Source of the DNA: Flavobacterium psychraerolatum
GTDB lineage: Bacteria; Bacteroidota; Bacteroidia; Flavobacteriales; Flavobacteriaceae
Length of the DNA stretch: 64,000 nucleotides
Assembly (NCBI RefSeq): GCF_025960985.1
Contig: NZ_JAOQMX010000016.1
Coordinates: 1-64,000 of the forward strand
Reading direction: 5' to 3'
Shown one piece after another: positions 8,890 through 19,353 of this stretch; the first letter of the stretch is position 1, and every line of letters begins with the position of its first letter. The notes under the pieces were generated by a model that was not told the DNA's origin, searched no databases, and was given only the letters and a program-made list of their open reading frames with translations. The position numbers and the translations under genes were made by a program.

Positions 8890-10518
8890 TTATTTGATTT
8901 GTTTTAATTCTACTGAGCTTAATACTCGGTCAACTATATCGTTGGCATAATGGTCGCCTTCTTCGTGTAAAATCATGATTTGTTGTAAGCCACCATCTTG
9001 ACCAAATAAGAGTATTTCGTAAAACATTTTTTGACTTGTGTTTGTAATTCCATCTAGTTTTACAAACGTACCATAAGCTTTTACTCCTTTTACTCCTTCG
9101 GCAGTTTCAAAATCTTCTTGCTTGACAATCATATTTTGTGCACCTTGAGACTGAATGGATTCAACAGTAACTTCTACCGCTTTATCCAAATCTGTTTTGG
9201 TTTCTTCTTTGTATTTCATGGTAGAAACCATCAAATAAAAGTTATCAGCAAAACTACCATACGCAAAGGATTGCATTTCTTTTATAAGTGCTAATCCGTT
9301 TTTTGGTAATGATTTTTTCAAATCAATGCGTTTCAATACTTGAGGTGTTTCGATAAGTACAGGTGGATTTCCGTATTCACTTTTAATCCATTCTCCTTCA
9401 AGTAATTCTTTGGTTTCATGTCCAAGAATAGTGTCTTTAACATTTTCGAAACCTCTAGTAGCGATAAAGAAAGTTAGTATGGCTATAAGGATAAAAGCAA
9501 CCGAAGCAATTGCAATTTGAATGCGTTTTTTGCGTTTTTTGGCAAGTTGTTGTTGAACTTGCTTTTGGCGTTGCATTTCGTTCAATAGCATTTCTTCCTC
9601 GTCAGGAACTTCTACCGGAATGGCACTATCTAATACTACAATTGCTTTTTGAATTTTATTACGGTCTTCTGTAATTTCAAACTCCATTGGTTTTGATTTG
9701 GCAAATTTCACCAAATCAGCTTGTTTTAATACTCTTTCTAAGTTGTCAATAGTTTCTTGAGACAGCTTCATTTTCTTTTTCAAAGAAGCTGCTTTCAGTC
9801 CAGAAATCAATTCAGAAGTCGTACTCTCCATTGCTGGAATATCAATAGCTTCCTCTATATAATTACGAGCGATATTTGTTAGTTCACTATAATATTCTTT
9901 GATTTCGCCCTTTTGCCAAAGTTCTTTTTGTTCCAATGAGTTCATTAAAAGTGTAGCCCTTTCAATAGGAGTTTTATAAACCTCTTCTTCGATCTTTTTC
10001 TTTTGGTATTTTTTAGTGAACCAATAAACGGCTGCACCTATGGCAGCTAATAGAATAATTCCCAAAAGCCATTTCCACCAATTTCCCATTGGACTTTTAA
10101 CCGCTACAACATTTTTAATGTCATACATTTTTTGCTTTAAAGTATCGACTTGAACAGGAGCAACTTCAACAGCAATAGAATCTGTCAAGAAGGCCTTATT
10201 GTTGATTATCACTTTGATACTTGGAATTACATAGCGTCCTGAATCAAATTGTGTTAAGCCATACCTTTTGATTAACTCGTAACGGTCCTTGTTCTTTACG
10301 GTGTCAATAGGGTAGGAGCGAATAACCTCAAGAGCCCCAAAGTTCTTCAGATTTGGAAATTTTACTTTCGATAAGGTGTCAACAGAGGTTTTAAGGGTTA
10401 ACTTAAACTCTGCTCCAATCTTATTTTTAGTAGTATCTATACTTGTTTCAACGCGTTTTTGTTGACCAAAAACGACGGCTGAAAAAAGGAGAAGGGATAT
10501 GTAGAATGCGTTTTTCAT
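8890..10518 (-). CDS. BatD-like protein with extra C-terminal domain
   Basis: The start was set at 10518, four codons into the longest frame, because it begins a clean signal peptide (MKNAFYISLLLFSAVVFGQ). About 120 residues of BatD-like beta-sandwich follow, then a transmembrane helix (WWKWLLGIILLAAIGAAVYW), a cytoplasmic helical region similar to the tails of BatD/DUF4381 proteins (to about residue 300), a basic segment, a second helix (IAIASVAFILIAILTFFIA), and about 170 residues that I do not recognise (from GFENVKDTILGHE). It sits between the DUF58 gene and batA, where many Bacteroidota have an unnamed Bat operon member. The role of the C-terminal domain is unknown. Confidence 0.8.
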   Translation of the reverse strand: MKNAFYISLLLFSAVVFGQQKRVETSIDTTKNKIGAEFKLTLKTSVDTLSKVKFPNLKNFGALEVIRSYPIDTVKNKDRYELIKRYGLTQFDSGRYVIPSIKVIINNKAFLTDSIAVEVAPVQVDTLKQKMYDIKNVVAVKSPMGNWWKWLLGIILLAAIGAAVYWFTKKYQKKKIEEEVYKTPIERATLLMNSLEQKELWQKGEIKEYYSELTNIARNYIEEAIDIPAMESTTSELISGLKAASLKKKMKLSQETIDNLERVLKQADLVKFAKSKPMEFEITEDRNKIQKAIVVLDSAIPVEVPDEEEMLLNEMQRQKQVQQQLAKKRKKRIQIAIASVAFILIAILTFFIATRGFENVKDTILGHETKELLEGEWIKSEYGNPPVLIETPQVLKRIDLKKSLPKNGLALIKEMQSFAYGSFADNFYLMVSTMKYKEETKTDLDKAVEVTVESIQSQGAQNMIVKQEDFETAEGVKGVKAYGTFVKLDGITNTSQKMFYEILLFGQDGGLQQIMILHEEGDHYANDIVDRVLSSVELKQIK

Positions 10519-10578
10519 TGTTTTTTTCAACTTTTATAAGTTTTGGCTCCTGCCTTTCGGGGTGGTTGGGAGGGGATA

Positions 10579-11442
10579 TTACCTCGACTTAAAATATCCC
10601 AACAACTTCGTTACATAACTTTCGTCAACTCTAGTATTTACCACGCCCGAACCTGATTTTCTAAAAGTTTCTTTAAAGTAGTTTAATTGGTCACGATAGT
10701 GTTTTTCATAATTCATACGAACCATTTTTGAACTTGTGTCCACAATCATATTTTCACCTGTTTCTGCATCGGTCATTTCTACCATTCCTAGGTTTAGCAT
10801 TTTTTCTTCTCGTACATCATACACACGAATTCCAGTAATATCGTGTTTTTTACCAGCTATTTTCAAGGTGTGTTCGTAGTCTGAAACCATAAAATCGGAC
10901 ATCAAGAAAACGATTGCTTTCTTTTTCTGTGTACTTGATAAGAATTTTAAAGCTTGTGCCAAATCTGTCTTTTGGCTTTTGGGTTGAAATTCGATTAATT
11001 CTCGAATGATGCGCAATACATGTGAACGTCCTTTTTTTGGTGGAATATATAATTCAATTTGGTCAGAGAACAATATTAATCCAATTTTATCGTTATTTTG
11101 AGTAGCAGAGAAAGCCATTGTTGCCGAAATCTCTGTGATAATATCTTTTTTGAATGCTTTAGTAGAACCAAAACCTTCCGAGCCAGATATATCGACCATC
11201 AACATCATGGTTAGTTCTCTTTCTTCTTCAAAAACTTTTACATGCGCTTCGTTGTAGCGTGCCGTAACGTTCCAGTCTATGGCTCGAATATCATCCCCAT
11301 ATTGGTACTGACGTACTTCACTAAAAGTCATTCCACGTCCTTTAAAAGACGTATGGTATTCGCCCGAAAAGATGTGATCACTCAATCTTCGGGTCTTTAT
11401 CTCTATTTTCCGTACTTTCTTTAAAAGGTCTTTTGTATCCAT
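10579..11442 (-). CDS. DUF58 domain protein of the bat/moxR operon
   Basis: 287 residues, no signal peptide. The DUF58 signature GDDIRAIDWNVTARYNE lies at about 49-65, followed by a VWA-like fold with MIDAS-type DISGS at about 84. DUF58 proteins are nearly always encoded next to a MoxR AAA+ ATPase and are thought to be its partner or adaptor. The gene lies between moxR (86 bp upstream) and the BatD-like gene (60 bp downstream). Biochemical function is not established. Confidence 0.9.
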   Translation of the reverse strand: MDTKDLLKKVRKIEIKTRRLSDHIFSGEYHTSFKGRGMTFSEVRQYQYGDDIRAIDWNVTARYNEAHVKVFEEERELTMMLMVDISGSEGFGSTKAFKKDIITEISATMAFSATQNNDKIGLILFSDQIELYIPPKKGRSHVLRIIRELIEFQPKSQKTDLAQALKFLSSTQKKKAIVFLMSDFMVSDYEHTLKIAGKKHDITGIRVYDVREEKMLNLGMVEMTDAETGENMIVDTSSKMVRMNYEKHYRDQLNYFKETFRKSGSGVVNTRVDESYVTKLLGYFKSR

Positions 11443-11528
11443 CTTCTTTAGTTGTCAGTTTCAGGTTATCATTCTCAAGAACAGTAATATAAATACTGTA
11501 AACCGAGATTCTTTGCTGTAAACTAAAT

Positions 11529-12533
11529 TTAAGGTACCTCTACTTCGTTTACAATTTTATTGATAATGTCCATTGATGATATGTTTTCTGCTTCCGCTTC
11601 ATATGTAATTCCAATTCTGTGACGTAATACATCGTGTACTACGGCGCGAACATCTTCTGGAATTACATACCCACGACGTTTGATAAAAGCATAACATTTG
11701 GCTGCATTTGCCAAGTTGATACTTCCACGCGGAGAAGAACCAAAACTAATTAATGGTTTCAATTCAGCTAATTTGTATTTTTCTGGGTAACGAGTGGCGA
11801 AAACAATATCAAGAATGTATTTCTCTATTTTTTCGTCCATATAAACTTCTCGTACTGCTTCTTGTGCACGAATGATTTGTTCTACAGATACTACTGGGTT
11901 TACTTTTTCGTAAGTTCCTTTTAGATTTTGACGAATGATTAAACGCTCTTCATCCATTTTTGGATAATCAATCACTGTTTTTAACATAAAACGATCGACT
12001 TGAGCTTCAGGTAATTGGTATGTTCCTTCTTGTTCGACAGGGTTTTGAGTAGCTAAAACTAAGAAAGGTCTTTCTAGTTTGAAAGTAGTGTCACCAATGG
12101 TAACTTGTTTCTCTTGCATCGCCTCAAGCAAAGCAGATTGTACTTTGGCAGGTGCACGGTTAATCTCATCTGCAAGTACGAAATTAGCAAAAACAGGTCC
12201 TTTTTTTATAGAGAACTCATTGGACTTGATGTTGTAAATCATTGTTCCTACTACATCGGCTGGAAGTAAATCTGGAGTAAATTGGATTCTGCTAAAAGAT
12301 CCTTGTATTGCTTGTGAGAGCGTATTAATTGCTAATGTTTTTGCTAATCCAGGTACTCCTTCTAGAAGGATATGTCCTTGTCCCAAAAGACCAATAAGCA
12401 AACGTTCTACCATGTGCTTTTGTCCTACAATTACTTTATTCATCTCCATTGTAAGAAGGTCTATGAAAGCACTTTCTCTTTCAATTTTTTCATTGATCGC
12501 TCTAATGTCTAAAGTCGCAGTATTTTCTTCCAT
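11529..12533 (-). CDS. moxR: MoxR family AAA+ ATPase
   Basis: First gene of the bat operon. I chose the methionine at 12533 rather than the longest frame (12584), since MEENTATLDIRAINEKI is the usual family start. Walker A GVPGLAKT lies at about residues 59-66, Walker B VLADEINRAP at about 118, and the sensor region LATQNPVEQEGTYQLPEAQ follows. MoxR ATPases are chaperone-like and help assemble or activate partner VWA proteins, which fits the DUF58, BatA and BatB genes downstream. I did not find a convincing promoter in 12534-12747. Confidence 0.93.
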   Translation of the reverse strand: MEENTATLDIRAINEKIERESAFIDLLTMEMNKVIVGQKHMVERLLIGLLGQGHILLEGVPGLAKTLAINTLSQAIQGSFSRIQFTPDLLPADVVGTMIYNIKSNEFSIKKGPVFANFVLADEINRAPAKVQSALLEAMQEKQVTIGDTTFKLERPFLVLATQNPVEQEGTYQLPEAQVDRFMLKTVIDYPKMDEERLIIRQNLKGTYEKVNPVVSVEQIIRAQEAVREVYMDEKIEKYILDIVFATRYPEKYKLAELKPLISFGSSPRGSINLANAAKCYAFIKRRGYVIPEDVRAVVHDVLRHRIGITYEAEAENISSMDIINKIVNEVEVP

Positions 12534-12747
12534 TATCTTTTTATTTAAAACCTTGTGATTAATGCTTTCGTTTTGGTAGTGCAAATTGAATTTTTTTTTA
12601 GAGGAAAGATGTTAATAAATGGTTAAAACTTATAGTGAATAACTAAATTTAAGGTTCAATTGTGATACAATTTTTAAATTTTTAAGAACTTTAAATAAAA
12701 TTCAAAAAAATTAATGATTCTTCCTTTTTTAAGTAACAAAATAACAA

Positions 12748-13500
12748 ATGAATAAAACAGTTTTAATTACAGGAGCAACAAGTGGTATTGGTAAAGCAAC
12801 AGCCTCATTGTTAGCGCAAAAACAGTACAATATTATTATTTGCGGCAGACGCATGGAAGCTTTGAATGAGCTATATCAAGAGTTGTCAGTGTTAACCACG
12901 GTACATATGCTTTGTTTTGACGTTAGTGACAAAGCAATGGTTTTTGAAAAAATAGAATCTTTGCCCTCTGAGTTTTCAACTATAGATGTATTAATTAATA
13001 ATGCTGGCAATGCCCATGGATTAGATTCGATTCAAGATGGTAATACTGATGATTGGGATAAAATGATTGATAGTAACGTCAAAGGTTTGCTATACGTCTC
13101 CAAAGCAATTATTCCTCAAATGGTTGCAAGAAAATTGGGACATATTATACACATTGGCTCTACTGCAGGCAAAGAGGTATATCCTAATGGTAACGTGTAT
13201 TGTGCGACAAAACATGCGGTTGACGCACTCAATCAAGCCATGCGAATGGATTTGAACCCATTCAATATTCGCGTAGGGGCAATTCACCCTGGCATGGTCG
13301 AAACCACCTTTAGCGCTGTGCGTTTTAAAGGAGATGAAGAAAGAGCAGCCAATGTTTATAAAGGGTTTGATGCCTTGCAAGCTGAAGATATTGCAGACAT
13401 TATTCAATTTGTAATTTCAAGACCCTACCATGTGAACATTGCTGACTTGGTAGTAATGAGTACTGCACAAGCTAGTGCTACCATAGTCAATAGAGAATAA
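12748..13500 (+). CDS. SDR family NAD(P)-dependent oxidoreductase (YdfG-like)
   Basis: 250 residues of a classical short-chain dehydrogenase. The cofactor motif TGATSGIG lies at about residues 8-15, NNAG near 86, and the catalytic triad is visible as HIGSTAGKEVY with YCATKHA (Ser, Tyr, Lys). The GCGRR-type segment after beta-2 suggests NADP preference. The layout resembles YdfG-type serine/3-hydroxy acid dehydrogenases, but substrate cannot be read from sequence. Transcribed divergently from moxR. Confidence 0.88.
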   Translation: MNKTVLITGATSGIGKATASLLAQKQYNIIICGRRMEALNELYQELSVLTTVHMLCFDVSDKAMVFEKIESLPSEFSTIDVLINNAGNAHGLDSIQDGNTDDWDKMIDSNVKGLLYVSKAIIPQMVARKLGHIIHIGSTAGKEVYPNGNVYCATKHAVDALNQAMRMDLNPFNIRVGAIHPGMVETTFSAVRFKGDEERAANVYKGFDALQAEDIADIIQFVISRPYHVNIADLVVMSTAQASATIVNRE

Positions 13501-13636
13501 TAATTTTAGATGTACAATTAACAACTTTTGTTTTGTTGAAGCGGTACAATCAAAAAACATATCATTTTCATATTGTTGAGTGGATTTGATACATAATTTA
13601 TTTACGTAAATTTATCAGCATTAACTCGGATTGCAA

Positions 13637-14776
13637 ATGATTAATAAAAGACTCTTGGTGAAAAATTTGCTGGCTCATAATGATGAGAGCAGTTTCTATG
13701 ATAAAAAACGACAGTTGAATCTTCATACACGAGAGGGGAAGGCAAAGTTCTTAAAGCATATATGCGCACTTTCTAATTCTAATCCAGCCAATAATTCTTA
13801 CATCGTGGTCGGAGTAGAAGATCAGGATAATGAAATTGTAGGTGATGATTTTTTTGATGACAGTAGAATTCAGAATTTGGTGAATGCTTACCTGGAGAAT
13901 CCTCCTAAAATACAGTATGAGAATGTGCCTTTCCCTAATTTACCTAAAGACAAAGTAGTGGGTTTGGTTACTATCAAATCCAAAAAAAAGGTTTCCTCCT
14001 TCAAGAAAGGAATTTATACAATCGCAGTCGGCAGTGTTTTTATTCGTGTTGGGAGCAACACTACCCCAACAACAGATCCCGTGGAGAAAAATTTTCAAAA
14101 TACGGAAACAGTTATCGGAATCGAAAATCAATCTCGAAATAATATTCAGCATACCTTAGATAGTGTATTCGATTTTATGGATTTTAGGCACAAGGACATT
14201 ACACCCAAATACAAAGTATTCAAAGAGTTATTTGTTATCTGTTGGGCCGGAATTCCAAAAGTAGTCCGCAATGCCACCTATTTGTCACGCGTAGATATTG
14301 AGTTGATTAATGAGCAAGTCAAGCTTTTTTATTCTGCTCAGGATGTTGTAACAATTACTTACGATGAGGATTCTTTTACTATTATCGAATATGTTCCGTT
14401 GGGGTTGAACGATCAAACGAGTTATTATCCCTTAGAACAACAAAAAATCTATTTTTACGAAAATGGGTATTATAAAATCGAAAGTGAATTGTTGTTCCAT
14501 CCTCCAGAATTCAATAAAAGAATGCTCTATCATATTTATAATTCGAATATCGCCCTGTTAAAAAAATTAGGCAAAAACACTTCGCTATCCAACAGAGAAG
14601 AAAAAGATTTAGAAAATATACCCTCTACTTTTATGATTTGTTATCTCAATGGATTTGAAGAGGCTAAAGATCGATTGATAGACGCTAAAGCTTTACTAAA
14701 ACCTTTCCCTAAAATATACCTATCCTTTAAAGAAGCTTTGCGGGTTTTACGAAAAATGAAGTATAATGTGAAGTAG
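13637..14776 (+). CDS. ATP-binding protein with AlbA_2 (Schlafen-like) domain
   Basis: The start was set at the ATG at 13637; the longest frame begins two codons earlier at a TTG. The N-terminal half matches the AlbA_2 fold (ESSFYDKKRQLNLHT, then KHICALSNSNPANNSYIVVGV, SVFIRVGSNTTPTT). The C-terminal 200 residues are unfamiliar. AlbA_2 proteins are variously linked to nucleic-acid binding, regulation or defence. Here there is no partner gene in the same orientation, so no role can be assigned. Confidence 0.7.
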   Translation: MINKRLLVKNLLAHNDESSFYDKKRQLNLHTREGKAKFLKHICALSNSNPANNSYIVVGVEDQDNEIVGDDFFDDSRIQNLVNAYLENPPKIQYENVPFPNLPKDKVVGLVTIKSKKKVSSFKKGIYTIAVGSVFIRVGSNTTPTTDPVEKNFQNTETVIGIENQSRNNIQHTLDSVFDFMDFRHKDITPKYKVFKELFVICWAGIPKVVRNATYLSRVDIELINEQVKLFYSAQDVVTITYDEDSFTIIEYVPLGLNDQTSYYPLEQQKIYFYENGYYKIESELLFHPPEFNKRMLYHIYNSNIALLKKLGKNTSLSNREEKDLENIPSTFMICYLNGFEEAKDRLIDAKALLKPFPKIYLSFKEALRVLRKMKYNVK

Positions 14777-14971
14777 CTTTCTAAACTTACTACTGTATAG
14801 ATTACTAGAAAGTACTATAGAAATAATTTTATATAGGTTGTAGTACTTTATGATGATGGTACATTTTGGGTGGTATTATTTTTGATTTTAATAGTTAAAT
14901 TCAAAGCTCATTGACGTTTCGGAAAATGCATTAAGCAAAATAAAAGAGGAGTTCAATGGTGAAATTTGGTT

Positions 14972-15628
14972 TTAATCAATCACCATCTCTAGGATATCGC
15001 CTTCAATAATCAAAGTTGCTTCTGTAGAACCGATAATATGTTTAACTGAAACTCCTGGAGCTCGTTCTAATAATTTTATTCCGTTTGGAGTGATTTCCAT
15101 TACGGCGAGTTCGGTTATTATTTTTTTGACACAGTTTACGCCAGTGAGCGGTAAGCTGCATTTTTTTAAAATTTTCGATTCCCCTTTTTTGTTTACGTGC
15201 ATCATGGCAACGATAATATTTTCTGCCGAAGCCACTAAATCCATTGCTCCCCCCATGCCTTTGACCATTTTTCCTGGGATTTTCCAATTGGCAATATCGC
15301 CATTTTCGGACACTTCCATGGCGCCTAGTATAGTTAAGTCAACGTGTTTACCTCGTATCATAGAAAAACTCATGGCCGAATCAAAAAATGAGGCACCCGC
15401 TAAGGTAGTTATAGTTTGTTTTCCGGCATTGATGAGGTCTGCATCTTCCTCTCCTTCATATGGGAAAGGCCCCATTCCAAGAACGCCATTTTCACTTTGT
15501 ATCTCGACGTTTATTCCTTTGGGTATATAATTTGCTACAAGAGTTGGTATCCCGATTCCTAAATTTACAAAATAACCGTCTTTGAGTTCTTGTGCTATTC
15601 TTTTTGCTATTCCTATTTTATCTAACAT
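14972..15628 (-). CDS. scoB: 3-oxoacid CoA-transferase subunit B
   Basis: 218 residues. Family hallmarks include the N-terminal glycine-rich GIGIPTLVANYIP and the segment SENGVLGMGPFP, whose glutamate is the catalytic residue that forms the glutamyl-CoA thioester in this family. Together with the upstream alpha subunit it would transfer CoA between succinyl-CoA and acetoacetate (or a related 3-oxoacid), acting in ketone-body or amino-acid catabolism in the cytoplasm. It lies 93 bp after scoA on the same strand. Confidence 0.93.
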   Translation of the reverse strand: MLDKIGIAKRIAQELKDGYFVNLGIGIPTLVANYIPKGINVEIQSENGVLGMGPFPYEGEEDADLINAGKQTITTLAGASFFDSAMSFSMIRGKHVDLTILGAMEVSENGDIANWKIPGKMVKGMGGAMDLVASAENIIVAMMHVNKKGESKILKKCSLPLTGVNCVKKIITELAVMEITPNGIKLLERAPGVSVKHIIGSTEATLIIEGDILEMVID

Positions 15629-15721
15629 ATACTTTTTTTTTAAACGCTATAAGGCAAATAAGTTTTTTTAATTTGAATGTTTATATTTTAAGTTAAAATA
15701 TAAGCTGCTATCTACTGAATA

Positions 15722-16420
15722 CTATTTGTTTCTTACAGTACGTTGTTCAATGCGTTTTTCATAGTGTTTTCCTTGAAAGATTCGTTGTATAAATATTCCT
15801 GGAATATGAATTTGATTAGGGTCTAATGTTCCTGCTTCTACAAGTTCTTCGACTTCAGCAATAGTGATTTTGGCAGCTCCAGCCATACATGGATTAAAAT
15901 TACGTGCGGTTCCTTTGAATATAAGGTTTCCAGCTGTATCGCCTTTCCAAGCTTTTATAATTGAAAAATCGGCTTCAAAAGCATGTTCTAAAACGTGCAT
16001 TTTTCCGTTAAAATCTCGAGTTTCTTTGCCTTCGGCGACTTCGGTTCCGTAACCTGCGGGAGTATAAAAAGCGGGAATTCCTGCTTGTGCGGCACGACAA
16101 CGTTCGGCCAAGGTACCTTGTGGAATTAGTTCTACGTCGAGTTCTCCCGAAAGCATCTGACGCTCAAATTCGGCATTTTCGCCTACGTAAGATGAAATCA
16201 TTTTTTTGATTTGTCTTTTTTGTAAGAGCAGGCCTAGTCCAAAATCATCGACACCAGCATTGTTGGAAACACAAGTGAGTTGACTAGTTTCTTTTTTAAC
16301 TAATTCGGCAATAGAATTTTCTGGAATACCGCAAAGACCGAATCCTCCAAGGAGTAGGGTCATGCCATTTTCGATTCCTGCTAGTGCTTCTTGAACAGTA
16401 TTTACTTTTTTGATAATCAT
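15722..16420 (-). CDS. scoA: 3-oxoacid CoA-transferase subunit A
   Basis: The start was set at 16420 ([19 protein letters not shown]), giving 232 residues, the normal length for this subunit. The longest frame extends 71 codons further upstream but gives basic, non-conserved sequence that runs into the terminator of the next gene. Visible motifs are the CoA-transferase signature [16 protein letters not shown] and the [15 protein letters not shown] segment. It forms the heteromeric succinyl-CoA:3-ketoacid CoA-transferase with scoB. Confidence 0.93.
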   Translation of the reverse strand: MIIKKVNTVQEALAGIENGMTLLLGGFGLCGIPENSIAELVKKETSQLTCVSNNAGVDDFGLGLLLQKRQIKKMISSYVGENAEFERQMLSGELDVELIPQGTLAERCRAAQAGIPAFYTPAGYGTEVAEGKETRDFNGKMHVLEHAFEADFSIIKAWKGDTAGNLIFKGTARNFNPCMAGAAKITIAEVEELVEAGTLDPNQIHIPGIFIQRIFQGKHYEKRIEQRTVRNK

Positions 16421-16514
16421 AACGATTGAATTTCTTTGACTTCTTAAAATTAAGGCTTTATTTTTAGAAAGAAAAACAAAATATGTTTTCTTAGGGAAAA
16501 CAGTTTTAAATAAA

Positions 16515-16543
16515 AATAGCCTCCTATAAAGTAGGAGGCTATT
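16515..16543 (-). terminator. Rho-independent terminator of the PBP1A gene
   Basis: A perfect 12-bp stem (16515-16526 with 16532-16543, arm AATAGCCTCCTA) with a 5-base loop begins 20 bases past the stop codon. On the minus strand it is followed by a T-rich run (ATTTTTATTT). Confidence 0.88.
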
Positions 16544-16563
16544 GAGTAATTTGAATCTTTGTT

Positions 16564-18861
16564 TTAAAATGAAAACTCGTCTGTATCTTGTATAGTTGCA
16601 GTAGAATCTTTTACTTTTTTGGGTACATAGCAATCTATCTTAATAGATAAATTTGGCGGACGATCAAAGTCTGATTTTGAAACTTTTAGTTCGGGATCAT
16701 TGTAACATAATTTCATAAAATAACCCCATACAGGTAAGGCTGCAGTTGCTCCTTGCCCGTAGGTAATACTTTTGAAACGTGCGGAACGATCCTCGCAGCC
16801 TACCCAAACACCGGTTACAAGGTTGGGTACCATTCCCATAAACCAACCATCAGATTGGTTTTGAGTTGTTCCAGTCTTCCCAGCTATTGGATTTGTAAAT
16901 GAATATGGATATCCTGTCCAACGGTTGGATCCGCCACCACCATATGTAGTTCTTAATCGAGAACCAGAACCCCCTTCGGTAACTCCTTCTAATAATTTAA
17001 TTACAGCAAATGCAATGTCTTTGTTTAATACATCGTGAGATTCTGGAATTGGCTCATAGATGACAACCCCACTTTTATCTTCGATTCGACTTAAGAATTG
17101 TGGTTTATTGTACACCCCTTGGTTGGCGAAGGTACTATAGGCTGCTACCATATCTTCTACAGTAATCTCTACAGCTCCTAAAGCAATTGAAGGTTGTAAT
17201 GGAATTTGAGATTTTACTCCCAATTTATGCGTTAATTCAACAACAGCCTCAGGACCTACTTTATCCATTAACTTAGCCGAAATGGTATTAATCGAGTTGG
17301 CCAACGCTTTTTTAAGCGTTATCATTCCTCTATATTTATTGTCTGAGTTTCTAGGTGTCCAAGATGCCGTCACATGATGGCGACCTACTGGAATAGTGAA
17401 TGGGGCATCGATAATGGAGTCACAAGGAGACATATTCAACTGCTCGATCGCAGTAGCGTAAACAAAAGGTTTGAAAGTGGATCCTACTTGTCTTGCACCT
17501 TGTGCTACGTGATCGTATTGAAAGTACTTGTAGTTAATTCCACCAACCCATGCTTTAATGTTTCCAGTTTGTGGTTCCATTGCCATCAAGCCTGCTTGTA
17601 AAAAGTGTTTGTAGTAACGAATGGAATCGATAGGTTTCATGATAGTATCTCTTTCACCTTTCCAAGTGAAAATAGTCATTTTTGCATCTTGGTGAAATGA
17701 AGCTTCAATTTCTTCGTCTGTTTTGTCTAGCCCTTTCATTACACTCCAACGGTTGGAAGTCTTCATGGCTTGTTTCAAAATACGGTTAGTTTCAGCTTCA
17801 GTTATATTGACAAAAGGGGCATTTTTATTCTTTTTTGACTGAATAAAAAACTCTTCTTGAAGATTTGCCATGTGTGAGTTTACGGCTTCTTCTGCATGTT
17901 GTTGCATTCTAGAGTCAATAGTGGTATAGATTTTCAATCCATCTTTGTAGATGTCATAATCTGTTCCATCGGGTTTTTTGTTGTCTGCAACCCATTTCTT
18001 CATGTAATCACGAAGGTACTCTCTAAAATAGGTAGCCATACCTTCACGGTGACTTTCCAGTTTAAATTTTAATGTTATTGGAAGTGCTTGATATTTTATT
18101 TTTTGTTCTGTGGTAATCATTTTTGCTTTTTCCATCTGAGCCAAAACGACATTACGACGGTTTTTTACTCCTTGTGGATTGCGTACAGGGTTGTATAAGC
18201 CAGAATTTTTGAACATCCCTACCAAAATAGCAGATTCGTCTACGGTCAATTGTTTTGGAGACTTGGAGAAATAAGTTTGAGCTGCAGAACTTACACCAAC
18301 AGAGTAATTTCCAAAATCATATACATTACAGTACATTGCAAGAATTTCATTCTTGGTGTATTGTCTTTCCAAACGGATAGCGATTATCCATTCTTTTGCT
18401 TTTTGAACAATTCTAAATGGTAAGAATTTTGATCCTTCTCCATGAAATAATTGTTTTGCCAATTGTTGTGTTAATGTACTTGCACCACCACTAGTACCTA
18501 GGCTAGCAATAGCTCTCAAGGTTCCCCTACCATCAATCCCTGAATGTTCATAAAAACGTTCATCTTCTGTAGCAACCAAAGCATCTACAAGATTTTTGGG
18601 TAAGTCAGAATATTTTAATTGAGATCTATTTTTTTGAAAATATTTCCCGAGAACAACTCCGTCTGAGGAGATGACCTCCGTTGCTAGGTTGGAATCTGGA
18701 TTCTCTAAGTCTTCAAAAGAAGGCATTGAACCAAAAATTCCCCATGATGCAAACAGGAAAAATACGGCAATACTACCTAGTCCATAGAAGAAAATTTTCC
18801 AAAAAGTTTGAGTGTACTTTTTGAAATCTGTATTGGTGGAATTCTTTTTTTTTGTAGCCAT
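16564..18861 (-). CDS. Class A penicillin-binding protein 1A (glycosyltransferase and transpeptidase)
   Basis: 765 residues, the usual PBP1A length. One N-terminal membrane anchor (about 23-45) is followed by a GT51 domain with the motif [14 protein letters not shown] and a transpeptidase domain with the active-site tetrad [12 protein letters not shown] (Ser-x-x-Lys), SIN and [13 protein letters not shown]. It polymerises and cross-links peptidoglycan in the periplasm. It starts 12 bp after gldH, so the ricT-gldH-pbp block is probably one transcript ending at the hairpin downstream. Confidence 0.93.
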   Translation of the reverse strand: MATKKKNSTNTDFKKYTQTFWKIFFYGLGSIAVFFLFASWGIFGSMPSFEDLENPDSNLATEVISSDGVVLGKYFQKNRSQLKYSDLPKNLVDALVATEDERFYEHSGIDGRGTLRAIASLGTSGGASTLTQQLAKQLFHGEGSKFLPFRIVQKAKEWIIAIRLERQYTKNEILAMYCNVYDFGNYSVGVSSAAQTYFSKSPKQLTVDESAILVGMFKNSGLYNPVRNPQGVKNRRNVVLAQMEKAKMITTEQKIKYQALPITLKFKLESHREGMATYFREYLRDYMKKWVADNKKPDGTDYDIYKDGLKIYTTIDSRMQQHAEEAVNSHMANLQEEFFIQSKKNKNAPFVNITEAETNRILKQAMKTSNRWSVMKGLDKTDEEIEASFHQDAKMTIFTWKGERDTIMKPIDSIRYYKHFLQAGLMAMEPQTGNIKAWVGGINYKYFQYDHVAQGARQVGSTFKPFVYATAIEQLNMSPCDSIIDAPFTIPVGRHHVTASWTPRNSDNKYRGMITLKKALANSINTISAKLMDKVGPEAVVELTHKLGVKSQIPLQPSIALGAVEITVEDMVAAYSTFANQGVYNKPQFLSRIEDKSGVVIYEPIPESHDVLNKDIAFAVIKLLEGVTEGGSGSRLRTTYGGGGSNRWTGYPYSFTNPIAGKTGTTQNQSDGWFMGMVPNLVTGVWVGCEDRSARFKSITYGQGATAALPVWGYFMKLCYNDPELKVSKSDFDRPPNLSIKIDCYVPKKVKDSTATIQDTDEFSF

Positions 18862-18873
18862 AAATGTTACGAT

Positions 18874-19353
18874 CTATTCTTTTTTTTCTATTCTTAAACC
18901 GATATCTGTGACGCCTTCTAGTTGGGTTACTCCTGGTACTTTTCCAGATTCTCTCACAGCTTGTTTAATATTAACTTTGTATTTTCCACGAAAGCGTACG
19001 CCTTCTTTGTAAAATAATTTACTCTCTTTGATATCTGTAAACCCATCTCCTAGTAAGCTTCCGTCTGGTGCTGCCATTTCATATTCCAAAGTATCTACTT
19101 TGGTATAACCATTCGGTTTTTCTAAGGTGACAATCAAAAATAAATTATTGTAAGGGTAACTATTGTTATCTCTTATATTTATAAATACATCATACTTTTT
19201 GGTTGAATCTAGTTCTGGTAAATCAAACGACACAATACTGTCTTTGTTCCATGCACTCCCTACCGATTTGTATTCGTCAAAAACTCTTTTTTTATCACAA
19301 GAAAAAAGAAGTATAGCCATTAGAAGCAATAAAAAACTATTTCTTATTCTCAT
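18874..19353 (-). CDS. gldH: Gliding motility lipoprotein GldH
   Basis: 159 residues with a lipoprotein signal (AILLFSCDKKRVFDEYK), a beta-rich body and the family-typical stretch NNSYPYNNLFLIVTLEKP. GldH is needed for gliding in Flavobacterium and is found across the phylum even without motility. It lies between ricT (17 bp overlap) and the penicillin-binding protein, a gene order common in Flavobacteriaceae as I recall it. Confidence 0.88.
   Translation of the reverse strand: MRIRNSFLLLLMAILLFSCDKKRVFDEYKSVGSAWNKDSIVSFDLPELDSTKKYDVFINIRDNNSYPYNNLFLIVTLEKPNGYTKVDTLEYEMAAPDGSLLGDGFTDIKESKLFYKEGVRFRGKYKVNIKQAVRESGKVPGVTQLEGVTDIGLRIEKKE

Noticed and set aside
12534..12747. Consensus promoter for moxR or the SDR gene
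   Set aside because: No TAnnTTTG with an appropriately spaced TTTG was found on either strand; near matches only.
13090..13407. 105-codon minus-strand frame opposite the SDR gene
   Set aside because: Antisense shadow of a well-supported oxidoreductase, with no domain of its own.
16421..16633. N-terminal extension of scoA
   Set aside because: The 71 extra residues are basic and non-conserved, and the DNA contains the terminator of the next gene; the start at 16420 gives the normal family length.
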